Positions 1 to 6,180 of a stretch of 25,689 nucleotides of DNA are shown one piece after another. Origin of the DNA: a virus; IMG/VR virus record IMGVR_UViG_3300020021_000046, positions 1 to 25,689 of that record; one strand, 5' to 3'. The position numbers and the translations under genes were made by a program. The notes under the pieces are model-generated. The model was not told the DNA's origin, did not search any database, and worked only from the letters and a program-made list of their open reading frames with translations. The first letter of the stretch is position 1; each line of letters starts with the position of its first letter.

Positions 1-501
1 GACAAACGCCATGTCTACGTCTTCGGCTACCGGCCCGACCAGCTCGCGGAACCCCTGCGTCTCGGAGGAAGCGCCGAACTCATCTGGGACAAGATCAGCA
101 TGGGCAGCGGCGACCTCGCACGCCCCTGGGGACCCCGGCATGAATCGATCACGTTCGGCGTGCACGTCAAGCGCCGCGCCGGTCGTGCAGGTGGCGACGG
201 CCGCCTTGCCGCCCGACTGCGACAGGGATCGATTCTCCGCCACCAGCGACCCAACGCGGGCTCCGCGGTCCGGCATTCCAACGAGAAGCCGTGGCAGCTC
301 CTCGCCGATCTCATCGAATCGTCCACGGTCCGCGGAGACCTCGTCGTCGACCCGTGCGCCGGATCGGGCAGCACCGGCGTGGCCGCGGTCCTCGAAGGGC
401 GCCGGGCATTCCTCGTCGAGATCGACCACCGGTACGCCGAACTGGCCGTCCGCCGGGTGGTCGCCGCCGAACGCATCGCCGACCAGATCGACGCCGCCTG
501 A
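1..501 (+). CDS. DNA methyltransferase (N4/N6, PF01555-type), C-terminal part
   Basis: The reading frame is open from base 1, so the N-terminus is outside the window. The visible 166 residues end with a typical beta-class amino-methyltransferase tail: an EKPWQLLADLIE segment, then the S-adenosylmethionine-binding motif I DPCAGSGSTG (bases about 349-378) and an FLVEIDHRYAELA helix. In this class the catalytic DPPY motif comes before the target-recognition part and motif I comes last, which fits a missing N-terminus. It would transfer a methyl group from SAM to adenine or cytosine. No restriction enzyme gene is adjacent on the visible side, so an orphan phage methylase protecting against host restriction is the likeliest role (inference). 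The start and the specificity cannot be judged. Confidence 0.85.
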   Translation, partial: DKRHVYVFGYRPDQLAEPLRLGGSAELIWDKISMGSGDLARPWGPRHESITFGVHVKRRAGRAGGDGRLAARLRQGSILRHQRPNAGSAVRHSNEKPWQLLADLIESSTVRGDLVVDPCAGSGSTGVAAVLEGRRAFLVEIDHRYAELAVRRVVAAERIADQIDAA

Positions 502-562
502 CCCCCGACCACACCCCACCCGCCCGGAACAGCCAGGTGGGCCGCCTGAAAGGAACCGCCGC

Positions 563-805
563 ATGACCACGACCAGCACAAACACCCCGCCCGAGGTCGG
601 CCAGATCTGGGCCGACAACGACAAGCGCACGACCCACCGGTATCTGCGGGTGCTGTCCATCGACGACGGCACCGCGCTGGTCAAGCAGGTGACCGCCGCC
701 GGAGAGTCGACGGTGAAGACCCCGACCCGCATCCGGCTGAACCGGCTCCGGCCGACGTCCAGCGGTTACCGGCTGGTGCGGCACGCGGACGGGAGCGAGG
801 CGTGA
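563..805 (+). CDS. Hypothetical protein, 80 aa
   Basis: ATG start preceded by an extended Shine-Dalgarno, GAAAGGAACC (548-557). The protein begins with a Thr/Asn-rich stretch, then EVGQIWADNDKRTTHRYLRV, followed by alternating strands and several basic residues (TRIRLNRLRP). This pattern of a small, mostly beta protein opening with G-Q-x-W-x-D-N-D resembles small uncharacterised Streptomyces and actinophage proteins (DUF6354-like, from memory only). The stop overlaps the GTG of the next gene (GTGA), implying translational coupling. Function unknown. Confidence 0.7.
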   Translation: MTTTSTNTPPEVGQIWADNDKRTTHRYLRVLSIDDGTALVKQVTAAGESTVKTPTRIRLNRLRPTSSGYRLVRHADGSEA

Positions 806-966
806 GCGCCGCCGACCGCAACCCCACCCCCGTCCCGCCCCGCGAGGTGACGGCGACCCCCGGCTGGCCGCCCATCGCCATCCCCGGACGGCCCGGCTGG
901 TGGCGGCACCTGGTCGGCGGCCAGCAGGTGGACATGGCCACCAACGAGCGACAGGAGCAGCAGTGA
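802..966 (+). CDS. Hypothetical protein, 54 aa
   Basis: Small ORF with a GTG start inside the GTGA overlap with the preceding stop. Its own stop overlaps the ATG of the next gene (TGATG). The product is Pro-rich at the N-terminus, has a Trp-rich centre (PGRPGWWRHLVGG) and ends in a polar Glu/Gln tail. There is no signal peptide or clear membrane span. The exact fit between two overlapping neighbours is the main support. Function unknown. Confidence 0.5.
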   Translation: MSAADRNPTPVPPREVTATPGWPPIAIPGRPGWWRHLVGGQQVDMATNERQEQQ

Positions 967-1385
967 TGGCCGCACGAGTTCAGCGCACCCGCCCCCGCAT
1001 CAAGGGCCAGCGCGGCATGCCGCCCAACGCGAAATACGTCGGCCGCGGCAGCAAGTGGGGCAACCCGACCCGCGTCGTCTACGACCGGCAGACGGGCGGC
1101 TGGCACGCCGTCCACGACAACGGCTCGAACATCGGCACCTGGCCCACTGCGGCCGAGGCCCGCCGGTTTGCCGTCGAGAGCTACCGCCACCACCTCGACA
1201 CCCACCCGGACCTCGCCGAGGTCGCCCGCGCCGAGTTGGCGGGACGGGACCTGGCGTGCTGGTGCCCGCTGCCCGAGCCCGGCGAGCCGGACTACTGCCA
1301 TGGGGCGCTGCTGCTGGCCGCCGCCAACGTGACCCCCACACCCCCCGGCGCCGACGCCGATCAGCCCGCAGGAGACGTGAAGTGA
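966..1385 (+). CDS. DUF4326 domain protein
   Basis: 139 aa, ATG start overlapping the previous stop. An upstream in-frame start (900) would bury most of the neighbour. The body carries the DUF4326 (PF14216) signature: an N-terminal KYVGRGSKWGNP segment, a central helical stretch with WPTAAEARRFAVESYRHHL, and the C-terminal LAGRDLACWCPL followed by a Cys/His-containing DYCHGALLLAAAN. DUF4326 proteins are common in actinobacteria and their phages. The conserved Cys/His residues suggest metal or nucleotide chemistry, but no biochemical role is established to my knowledge. It sits in the overlapping chain of early genes. Confidence 0.85.
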   Translation: MAARVQRTRPRIKGQRGMPPNAKYVGRGSKWGNPTRVVYDRQTGGWHAVHDNGSNIGTWPTAAEARRFAVESYRHHLDTHPDLAEVARAELAGRDLACWCPLPEPGEPDYCHGALLLAAANVTPTPPGADADQPAGDVK

Positions 1386-1957
1386 GCGCCGACCGAGCGT
1401 GGATCGCTCAGCAGCACGGCGAGGGCGAGCACGCGTTCTGCGACCCCGAGTGCGAGAGCCCCGGCTTCCAGCCCCAGCCCGCCGTCCGGCTCCGTGCCGC
1501 CGCCGCGCTGGTGCGGGAGCGTGCCGTCGCCGCAACACCCGGCCCGTGGCACCGCCCGCTGAACACTCGCCGCAAGAACGCCGTGCGCGCCGTGCTGCCC
1601 GAGGGCGAGCGGGGCGAGTGGATCGATGGCATCGACCCGTCCACCGGGATGCGCGAGCACTGCACCGTGGCCACGATCCCGATCTGGTCCGACGGCAAGT
1701 TCGCCCGTGCCCGTGGCGGCCGGGACCTGGAGTGGATCGCCCTCATTGGCCCGGTGGTCGGCGAGCCGCTGGCCGCGTGGCTGGAGACGGTTGCCGACCG
1801 GCACTACGCCGACGACGTGACGCAGATCTGGCCGAACGGCGACGGCTACCAGATCTGCGGGGGCTGCTCCCCGATCGACAACGAGCAGCGCTGGCCCTGC
1901 CCGGACGTCCAAGCCGCCCTGGCCGTGGCCGACGCGCTCCTGGCGGTGACGTCGTGA
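1382..1957 (+). CDS. Hypothetical protein, 191 aa
   Basis: GTG start in a GTGA overlap with the DUF4326 gene. The N-terminus has a possible metal-binding HAFCDPEC cluster. The middle contains an ATPGPW motif followed by WIALIGPVVGEPLAAWLETVA, and near the C-terminus a Cys pair (ICGGCSP) precedes a final helix. The combination of a helix, ATPGPW, then a GP-VGE-LA-WLE segment recurs in many uncharacterised Streptomyces phage proteins (from memory, not searched). The product is soluble with no transmembrane span. Function unknown. Confidence 0.75.
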   Translation: MSADRAWIAQQHGEGEHAFCDPECESPGFQPQPAVRLRAAAALVRERAVAATPGPWHRPLNTRRKNAVRAVLPEGERGEWIDGIDPSTGMREHCTVATIPIWSDGKFARARGGRDLEWIALIGPVVGEPLAAWLETVADRHYADDVTQIWPNGDGYQICGGCSPIDNEQRWPCPDVQAALAVADALLAVTS

Positions 1958-2226
1958 CGGCGGGCGCCGCGTATCGGGCCGTGGTGCTGCGTGAGACCGC
2001 CCCGGAGGACGGCGGGGATTCCCGCGTCGGGCAGAACAGGGCCGAGACGGGCCAGAACGGCCCCTCTGACGGCCTGGCAGCCCTCCGGCGAGGAACGCCA
2101 GCCTCCCGGGCGGGAGCGGCAGCGAGGCAGGGCGCGGCGTGCGTCGTCACCCGGTGGTGGCGCTGGGCGGTCGTCGCGGGTGCCGTGGCGGCCGTCGTCG
2201 GGGTCGTCGGGTGGTGGGTGGGATGA
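1954..2226 (+). CDS. Small single-span membrane protein, 90 aa
   Basis: GTG start overlapping the preceding stop (GTGA), stop overlapping the next ATG. The first 65 or so residues are polar and rich in Arg, Ala, Gly and Gln. The last ~24 residues form one hydrophobic helix flanked by Trp (RWWRWAVVAGAVAAVVG then WWVG), so the protein looks tail-anchored with its N-terminus in the cytoplasm. There is no lipobox or cleavable signal. A membrane role such as exclusion or host takeover is possible but is only inference. Confidence 0.6.
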   Translation: MTAGAAYRAVVLRETAPEDGGDSRVGQNRAETGQNGPSDGLAALRRGTPASRAGAAARQGAACVVTRWWRWAVVAGAVAAVVGVVGWWVG

Positions 2227-2414
2227 GCAGCTACAGCACGATCTGCTGCGACGCCGAGATGCCATCCGGAGCCCAGTGCATGACCGAGGACTCACCGCTC
2301 GGCATGCCCAAGTCGGCGACCGTCGCGCGCCAGAAACTCGCCCGCGCCGGCTGGCACCACACCCGCGCCGGCCGCGACATCTGCCCTTCGTGCTGGGAGG
2401 CGGGACGCCGGTGA
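2223..2414 (+). CDS. Cys-rich hypothetical protein, 63 aa
   Basis: ATGA overlap with the preceding stop fixes the start. The protein has a Cys pair near its start (TICCDAE), a further Cys before a central helix (ATVARQKLARAGWHHTR), and a C-terminal CPSCW. The four or five Cys in pairs around a short basic helix suggest a small zinc-binding fold. It recalls short Cys-pair proteins common in actinophage early regions. Its stop overlaps the GTG of the following gene. Confidence 0.65.
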   Translation: MSSYSTICCDAEMPSGAQCMTEDSPLGMPKSATVARQKLARAGWHHTRAGRDICPSCWEAGRR

Positions 2415-2572
2415 AGAGCATCCACGCCAAGTGCCTCGCCACGACGGAGCGCGTCGGCCGCACCCTCATCTGCTGGAAATCCCCCGAGCACACCAAGAGC
2501 CGCGACCCGCACCGACGTAAGCACCACGACCCGTCCGCCTACGAGTGGTGGACCGACAAGGAGACCGCCTGA
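2411..2572 (+). CDS. Hypothetical protein, 53 aa
   Basis: GTG start inside the GTGA overlap. The product is strongly basic with two Cys (AKCLATTE and LICWKSPEH) and a His-rich centre (DPHRRKHHDP), ending in a Trp-containing acidic tail. The spaced Cys-x(n)-Cys...His-His content could bind a metal ion. There is no recognisable family. The tight overlap on both sides (ATGA to the next gene) supports it as a translated gene. Confidence 0.6.
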   Translation: MKSIHAKCLATTERVGRTLICWKSPEHTKSRDPHRRKHHDPSAYEWWTDKETA

Positions 2573-2721
2573 TGTCCATCGTGCAGATCGTGATCACCAT
2601 CGAGACCGACGACCCGAAGGCCGTCATCGCCGGCGCCGGCGAGAAGGTGCCGGCCGACTGGCCCGACCCGTCCTACTCCATCGACGGCGTGTGGGTGGAC
2701 GACGAGAGCGACGAACTCTGA
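2572..2721 (+). CDS. Hypothetical protein, 49 aa
   Basis: ATG overlaps the previous TGA. The short acidic protein starts with a beta strand (MSIVQIVITIETDDP), followed by a short helix and a W-x-D-D-E-S-D-E-L tail. A strand-helix-strand mini-fold is likely. It ends an uninterrupted run of overlapping genes, and an intergenic hairpin follows at 2741. Function unknown. Confidence 0.6.
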   Translation: MSIVQIVITIETDDPKAVIAGAGEKVPADWPDPSYSIDGVWVDDESDEL

Positions 2722-2740
2722 CCCCGCCCGCAGGGGCCGC

Positions 2741-2763
2741 CCGGCGTGTCTCCAGCACGCCGG
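2741..2763 (+). terminator. Intergenic hairpin, possible terminator or attenuator
   Basis: A perfect 8-bp inverted repeat, CCGGCGTG (2741-2748) and CACGCCGG (2756-2763), with a 7-nt loop. It lies in the gap after the overlapping gene chain and before the Shine-Dalgarno of the next gene. No U-tract follows, as is common in high-GC actinobacteria. It may end or weaken transcription or stabilise an mRNA end. Confidence 0.4.
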
Positions 2764-2804
2764 CCGGCCCTCGCCGGAAATCACACCACAGCCAAGGAGA
2801 ACCG

Positions 2805-3050
2805 ATGTCGAAGCCCGCGCCGCCCAACACCCGCCCGTACCGCCGTGAGTCCGAGGTGGGTACCGAGATGCGCACCATGACTCTCGAAGCCGAGCAGACG
2901 TGGCGGCAGGTCGGCTGGCACGGCCAGAGCGGGGCCTTCTACGCCCTCGACGAGCACCCCAGCCGCCACGAACCCGGCAGCTTCGGGCCGCTGTGGGTCC
3001 TCGTGGACAACGAGCCGCCGATCCTGCCCGACGAAACCCCCACCCCCTGA
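2805..3050 (+). CDS. Hypothetical protein, 81 aa
   Basis: ATG with a good Shine-Dalgarno (AAGGAGA, 2793-2799). An upstream in-frame start (2691) would run into the preceding gene and the hairpin. The N-terminus is basic and Pro-rich. The rest reads as a compact beta-rich domain (TWRQVGWHGQSGAFYALDE, then FGPLWVLVDNEPP). There are no Cys residues, unlike many neighbours. It has no family I recognise. The first of three genes set apart by real intergenic gaps. Confidence 0.7.
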   Translation: MSKPAPPNTRPYRRESEVGTEMRTMTLEAEQTWRQVGWHGQSGAFYALDEHPSRHEPGSFGPLWVLVDNEPPILPDETPTP

Positions 3051-3087
3051 CCCTTTACCGCATCCCCAACCACCATCAGGAGAACCC

Positions 3088-3489
3088 GTGTCCACCACTG
3101 ACGACTTCCAGGACCGGGGCGAAGCCGCCCGCCGCGCCGCAGGTATCGACGGCACCGCAGGCGACGCCCAGGACATCCGCCACCACTACGCCGAGGATCC
3201 CGACGGCGGCTGCCTCCTGTGCGGCCTCACGCCCGGCCACCGCCAGCACATCGACCGGCCCCTGTCGTGCGGCTTCTGCTTCGAAGAGGACGGTCAGGAG
3301 ATCCATCCGCACCCCGAATGTGCCATCGGCGCCGATCGCAACCAGCCCGTCATGCAGTCCCCGCCCACGCCGCCCACGCCCCGGTGCCCGGTCTGCCTGC
3401 ACCCCATGGGCGACCACAGCGTGCACACCCCGCCCCGGGACGCGTGGTGCCACGCCTGCGACACCACCTGCGCATACACAGCCCCCTGA
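3088..3489 (+). CDS. Cys-rich hypothetical protein with multiple Cys-x2-Cys pairs, 133 aa
   Basis: GTG start behind AGGAGA (3078-3083). The N-terminus is a helical Asp/Ala/Arg stretch. From about residue 46 come four Cys pairs: CLLCGL, CGFCFEE, CPVCLHP and CHACDTTC, with interspersed His (PGHRQHID, HPHPEC, MGDHSVH). The spacing fits two or three zinc-ribbon or treble-clef-like modules. Structural zinc is the likely purpose, with nucleic-acid or protein contact as the role (inference). It is the most Cys-dense protein in the cassette. Confidence 0.75.
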   Translation: MSTTDDFQDRGEAARRAAGIDGTAGDAQDIRHHYAEDPDGGCLLCGLTPGHRQHIDRPLSCGFCFEEDGQEIHPHPECAIGADRNQPVMQSPPTPPTPRCPVCLHPMGDHSVHTPPRDAWCHACDTTCAYTAP

Positions 3490-3497
3490 CCCCCACC

Positions 3498-3521
3498 GGC
3501 GCCCGGCCACGGTCGGGCGCC
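3498..3521 (+). terminator. Intergenic hairpin before gene at 3538
   Basis: Perfect 8-bp inverted repeat GGCGCCCG (3498-3505) and CGGGCGCC (3514-3521) with an 8-nt loop. It lies between the stop at 3489 and the Shine-Dalgarno GAAAGGA at 3525. It could be a transcript-end structure for the upstream gene or modulate access to the next ribosome site. Confidence 0.35.
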
Positions 3522-3537
3522 CCGGAAAGGAACCACC

Positions 3538-3798
3538 GTGCCTGACCTGGCCGAGCGCTTCGCCTGCCGGAACTGCCGTCGCCCCATCCACTGGCTGCCT
3601 GAACCGGGCTGGCTACACGGCGAACTCCCGCAGTACGCCAGCGAGCCCATGACCTGCGAGCGCCCCGAGCCCGTCTGCTCGCCCCGGCCGTTCACCAAGG
3701 CCGCGCCGGGATGCGAGGGATTCCACCTCGCGGTAGGCCCCGACCCGGACTGCCCGTGTGGCTGCCACCGGCCTCCGCCCGAAAGGAACCGACGATGA
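3538..3798 (+). CDS. Cys-rich hypothetical protein, 86 aa
   Basis: GTG start after the strong SD GAAAGGAACC (3525-3534). An N-terminal CRNCRRPIHW zinc-knuckle-like motif is followed by aromatic and Pro-rich segments and a C-terminal CPCGCH cluster. Additional single Cys residues (MTCERPEPVCS, GCEGFH) make a possible Cys4 or Cys3His set. The end overlaps the ATG of the next gene, whose own SD copy (GAAAGGAACC) lies within this coding sequence. Function unknown. Confidence 0.7.
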   Translation: MPDLAERFACRNCRRPIHWLPEPGWLHGELPQYASEPMTCERPEPVCSPRPFTKAAPGCEGFHLAVGPDPDCPCGCHRPPPERNRR

Positions 3799-3986
3799 CC
3801 AACTACGACCACCTCGAAAAGCGGGTCACGCAGCAACTGCTCGACCAGCAGGGCGAGATCAACGACCTGCGCGCCAAGCTCGACCGCATCCGTCATGCCG
3901 TGATGAACCAGAGCAGCTTGAATCCGGTCGACGAGGTGGTCCTCGCGATCCTCAACGACGAGACCTCCACCCAGGAGCCCTCATGA
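3795..3986 (+). CDS. Small coiled-coil protein, 63 aa
   Basis: ATG chosen because it follows a third copy of GAAAGGAACC (3781-3790) at a 4-nt spacing and overlaps the preceding stop. Residues 5-40 form a continuous amphipathic helix with heptad-like hydrophobics (LEKRVTQQLLDQQGEINDLR then AKLDRIRHAV). The C-terminal part is a second short helix (VDEVVLAILND). An oligomerising helical adaptor is the natural reading. No specific family recognised. Confidence 0.7.
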   Translation: MTNYDHLEKRVTQQLLDQQGEINDLRAKLDRIRHAVMNQSSLNPVDEVVLAILNDETSTQEPS

Positions 3987-4168
3987 CCACTCCGCCCGAG
4001 CCCACCTGCGGCGATCGCCTCGCCGACTGGACGTGCACCCTCGCGCCCGGACCGCACCCGTCGTGGCGTCACTGGGACGACGCCGCCAGGGCGTGGTGGA
4101 CGCAGTGCCGCGTCGCACCGCACAGCAACCGGGAGCTGCTCGCGACCGAGGAGGCCGACCGTGCCTGA
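3983..4168 (+). CDS. Hypothetical protein, 61 aa
   Basis: ATGA overlap with the coiled-coil gene. It contains TCGDRLADWTCTLAPGPHPSW, then RHWDD and WWTQC, so three Cys with several Trp/His residues. The C-x(n)-C-x-L-x-x-G-x-H pattern resembles a small single-ribbon Cys/His protein found in many actinobacterial sequences (TCTLP-GPHxxWRHxD-like repeats, from memory). The stop is overlapped by the next GTG. Function unknown. Confidence 0.65.
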   Translation: MTTPPEPTCGDRLADWTCTLAPGPHPSWRHWDDAARAWWTQCRVAPHSNRELLATEEADRA

Positions 4169-4898
4169 CGCCGTCCACGCCTGCCCGCCCGACGGCTCTG
4201 GCCTGACCCCGTGCTGCCGCCGCAACCCGGGCGAACTGCCCCGCGCCGACCAGCTCACCGAGGACGCGGACGCGGTCACCTGCGCCAGCCCGTGGCGCAG
4301 TGGTGCAGCGGACATCAACTCGGCCACCCCCACCCTGCGCGAGGCCATCGCGGGGGCTCTGCGGGCCGCAGCCTTCTTCTGCGGCGACGCCGACTGCGCC
4401 CTGACGGAGACTGAGTGCCTGAGCGCCCATCCAGTGCAGGTCGCAGCATGGCAGGGCGACGTCGTCTCGGACCTGTACGGGCCGATCGACGACATCGCCG
4501 GGGTGGCGGCCGGGGTCGTGCAGCCGGTCATCGACGAGCTCGCCGACTACCGCCACCGGATCAACTGGGAGACCAACTGCGGGGAGCACGCCCGGCTGCT
4601 GGACCACGCCTACGACGAGACGACGCGGCGGGAGACCGCCGAAGCGCGGATCGCGCGTCTCAGGCAGATGGCCGACGCCTGGGAGCAGCAACTCCCCGAC
4701 GTCATCCGCACCGCGACAGCAGTGGAGGCCATCCGGATGGCGACCGGCGACCAGCCCGGCGACGGGGATACCCCCGGCGGCGACATCGTCCGGAGCCTCA
4801 TCACCGGCCAGCGCACCTGGGATCAGGTCCAAGGACACCAGTTCACCGGGCTGTTCGGCGAGGACACAGACGTGCAGCCCGGCGACGGGGGCGCCTGA
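4161..4898 (+). CDS. Hypothetical protein with C-terminal helical region, 245 aa
   Basis: GTG start overlapping the previous gene by 8 nt. The N-terminal ~45 residues contain a Cys cluster (HACPPDGSG then CCRRNPGELP). The middle has LREAIAGALRAAAFFCGD and further Cys, with HPVQVAAWQGDVVSDLYGP. From about residue 120 to 205 the protein is a long helical, partly coiled-coil segment, ending in a Gly/Asp-rich tail with repeated PGDG. Several Streptomyces phages carry similar uncharacterised proteins (from memory). Largest gene of the cassette. No catalytic motif seen. Confidence 0.75.
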   Translation: MPDAVHACPPDGSGLTPCCRRNPGELPRADQLTEDADAVTCASPWRSGAADINSATPTLREAIAGALRAAAFFCGDADCALTETECLSAHPVQVAAWQGDVVSDLYGPIDDIAGVAAGVVQPVIDELADYRHRINWETNCGEHARLLDHAYDETTRRETAEARIARLRQMADAWEQQLPDVIRTATAVEAIRMATGDQPGDGDTPGGDIVRSLITGQRTWDQVQGHQFTGLFGEDTDVQPGDGGA

Positions 4899-5107
4899 TG
4901 CCCGGCCACCTCATCGGCCGCCTGGCCGTCGCCCTCACCCGCCTCGCCCACCGGCTCGGCGCTCACTGGTACATGTCCACCAGCTGCCTGCATGGTGAGC
5001 ACGCCTACTGCCAGGCCAAAACGGGGCGCGTCGGGGCGAAGGCGCCGGGGAAGTGCAAATTCTGTGACGCCCGATGTGGGTGTTTTTGCCACCGGGAGGG
5101 GCCGTGA
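4898..5107 (+). CDS. Cys-rich hypothetical protein, 69 aa
   Basis: ATG overlaps the preceding TGA. An N-terminal amphipathic helix (MPGHLIGRLAVALTRLAHRL) leads to a compact Cys/His region: SCLHGEHAYCQAK, then KCKFCDARCGCFCHREG. Seven Cys and several His within 45 residues could coordinate two zinc ions. The C-terminal CKFC-x3-C-x-C-x-CH is a distinctive dense pattern. The stop overlaps the start of the XRE regulator gene (GTGA), so the two are probably co-translated. Confidence 0.7.
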   Translation: MPGHLIGRLAVALTRLAHRLGAHWYMSTSCLHGEHAYCQAKTGRVGAKAPGKCKFCDARCGCFCHREGP

Positions 5108-5460
5108 CGGGCCGCCCCACCGGCACCGGCCGCACCCCCGACAGGACCGCCGTGTCCAGCGCCACCGGCCTCAACCTGCGGCGCCTGCGCAAGGCCCGGG
5201 GCCTGAGCCTCATCGAGGTCGCAGCCGCAGCCACCACCGCCGGATACCCCATGCCGCCCGCCACCGTCGCCCGCATCGAAACCGGGCGGACCTCATCCGG
5301 GGCGAGGCAGGCCGTCACCGTGGACCAGCTCGTCGCGCTGGCCGCGGCGATCGGGGCACAGCCCGCCGACCTGCTCGTGCCCTGCGTCTGCGAGGCATGC
5401 GGCGGGCATCTGCGGACCGGGTTCACCTGCCACACGTGCGGCCGGCGGGGCGAGGCGTGA
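5104..5460 (+). CDS. XRE-family helix-turn-helix regulator with C-terminal Cys motif
   Basis: 118 aa from GTG in a GTGA overlap. After a ~22-residue disordered basic tail comes an XRE/Cro-type domain: LNLRRLRKARGLSLIEVAAA (helices 1-2), a turn with an AGYPMPPATVARIETGRTSS recognition region, and VTVDQLVALAAAIGAQPADLL. The C-terminus then carries CVCEACGG and CHTCGRRG, a four-to-five Cys zinc-ribbon-like module. It is a DNA-binding candidate for the operator-like inverted repeat about 0.7 kb downstream (6143-6171), which is inference. It is shorter than typical phage repressors and lies within the early operon, so it may equally be a Cro-like or accessory regulator. Confidence 0.85.
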   Translation: MTGRPTGTGRTPDRTAVSSATGLNLRRLRKARGLSLIEVAAAATTAGYPMPPATVARIETGRTSSGARQAVTVDQLVALAAAIGAQPADLLVPCVCEACGGHLRTGFTCHTCGRRGEA

Positions 5461-5621
5461 CGGTCACCGGGCTGTGCCGGGTCTGCGGGCGGCAGCGGGA
5501 CCTGTGCCCGGACGGGCGGACCGTGGTGCGGCACTACCTGGACCGGGACGTGGCCAGCATCAAGCGGTGCCGGAGCGGGCGGAAGAAGGCGGCATCAACC
5601 ACGACACCGATGGGACACTGA
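5457..5621 (+). CDS. Small Cys-containing basic protein, 54 aa
   Basis: GTG start in a GTGA overlap with the XRE gene. It begins VTVTGLCRVCGRQRDLCPDG and contains a fourth Cys (IKRCRSGRKK), so a Cys-x2-Cys...Cys...Cys set in a very basic context, fitting a small zinc ribbon. The C-terminal tail is Ser/Thr-rich. Overlap with the regulator implies coupled expression. Function unknown; nucleic-acid contact is plausible from charge. Confidence 0.6.
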   Translation: MTVTGLCRVCGRQRDLCPDGRTVVRHYLDRDVASIKRCRSGRKKAASTTTPMGH

Positions 5622-5625
5622 CCAC

Positions 5626-5928
5626 ATGGCACTGAAGACGATCGAACACAAGGCCGAGAAGGGCCGCACCCTCACCCTCGACGAGGTGGCCGCATTCGTA
5701 GACGACGCCCGCCGCTCCGGCGCGACCGGCACCGAGGTCGTCAGCGTGACCGCATCCTGGCGCGGCAAGATCCAGGGGCTCGCCGCCGACGTCCAGGCCA
5801 CCGTCGGAAGCGCCGAGTCCGGGTCGATCGCCGTCGATCCGGGCGCGGAGTCGCGGACGGCCGATGTTCAGCCCTGGACGCCAGCCCAGAAGGACCACTG
5901 GAACCAGACCGGGATCCCCCCGCGCTGA
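5626..5928 (+). CDS. Hypothetical protein, 100 aa
   Basis: ATG four nucleotides after the preceding stop; no strong Shine-Dalgarno, so translation may depend on re-initiation. It reads MALKTIEHKAEKGRTLTLDE, then a helix (VAAFVDDARRSGATG) and a strand VVSVTASWRGKIQGL, followed by a low-complexity acidic tail. The alpha/beta first half resembles short uncharacterised Streptomyces proteins; no family named. The stop overlaps the next ATG. Confidence 0.65.
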   Translation: MALKTIEHKAEKGRTLTLDEVAAFVDDARRSGATGTEVVSVTASWRGKIQGLAADVQATVGSAESGSIAVDPGAESRTADVQPWTPAQKDHWNQTGIPPR

Positions 5929-6146
5929 TGCCGCGCCCCGACCCCCCGCTGCCCGGCCTCGCCACGGAGGGGCTGGCGGCGGACCGGGCGGTCGTCACCT
6001 GTCGGGAGTGCGAGAGGCCGCTCACGGGCCGGGTGGCGCGGTTGAGGGGCTGGGGTGACGAGTGCGCCCACAAGCTCGGGATGCGGGACGTGCGCGGCGT
6101 CGGCAGGTTCGAGGTGGAGCAGGAGGGGTTGTTCGGGGAGAGCTAG
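5928..6146 (+). CDS. DUF6011-like Cys-motif protein, 72 aa
   Basis: ATGA overlap fixes the start. The core reads VTCRECERPLTGRVARLRGWGDECAHKL, abbreviated here as C-x2-C-x2-P-L ... G-W-G-x2-C. This is the single-ribbon pattern of DUF6011-type proteins (C-x2-C-G-R-x-L ... G-x-G-x2-C), one of the commonest small actinophage motifs. A structural zinc site is expected. Its stop codon (6144-6146) lies inside the left arm of the inverted repeat at 6143, so the early operon ends exactly at that element. Confidence 0.7.
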   Translation: MPRPDPPLPGLATEGLAADRAVVTCRECERPLTGRVARLRGWGDECAHKLGMRDVRGVGRFEVEQEGLFGES

Positions 6147-6171
6147 CGCATAACGTTCCCTTATGCGCTAG
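6143..6171. promoter_or_regulatory. Perfect inverted repeat, candidate operator
   Basis: CTAGCGCATAA (6143-6153) and its exact reverse complement TTATGCGCTAG (6161-6171), with a 7-nt spacer. The centre-to-centre distance of 18 bp is about two helical turns, as expected for a dimeric repressor. The right arm overlaps the TAGAAT -10 box (6169-6174). It sits between the early cassette and the lysogeny genes. The regulator is unknown; the XRE protein at 5104 is one candidate. As RNA it could also form an AT-richer hairpin, but there is no U-tract. Confidence 0.6.
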
Positions 6172-6174
6172 AAT
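6169..6174 (+). promoter_or_regulatory. -10 box TAGAAT, likely leaderless promoter
   Basis: TAGAAT matches the actinobacterial TANNNT consensus. It is followed by 6 nt and then ATG at 6181, the spacing seen for leaderless transcripts in Streptomyces. No convincing -35 hexamer lies 17-18 nt upstream. No Shine-Dalgarno precedes the ATG, which fits a leaderless start. Confidence 0.5.
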
Positions 6175-6180
6175 TTGAAG

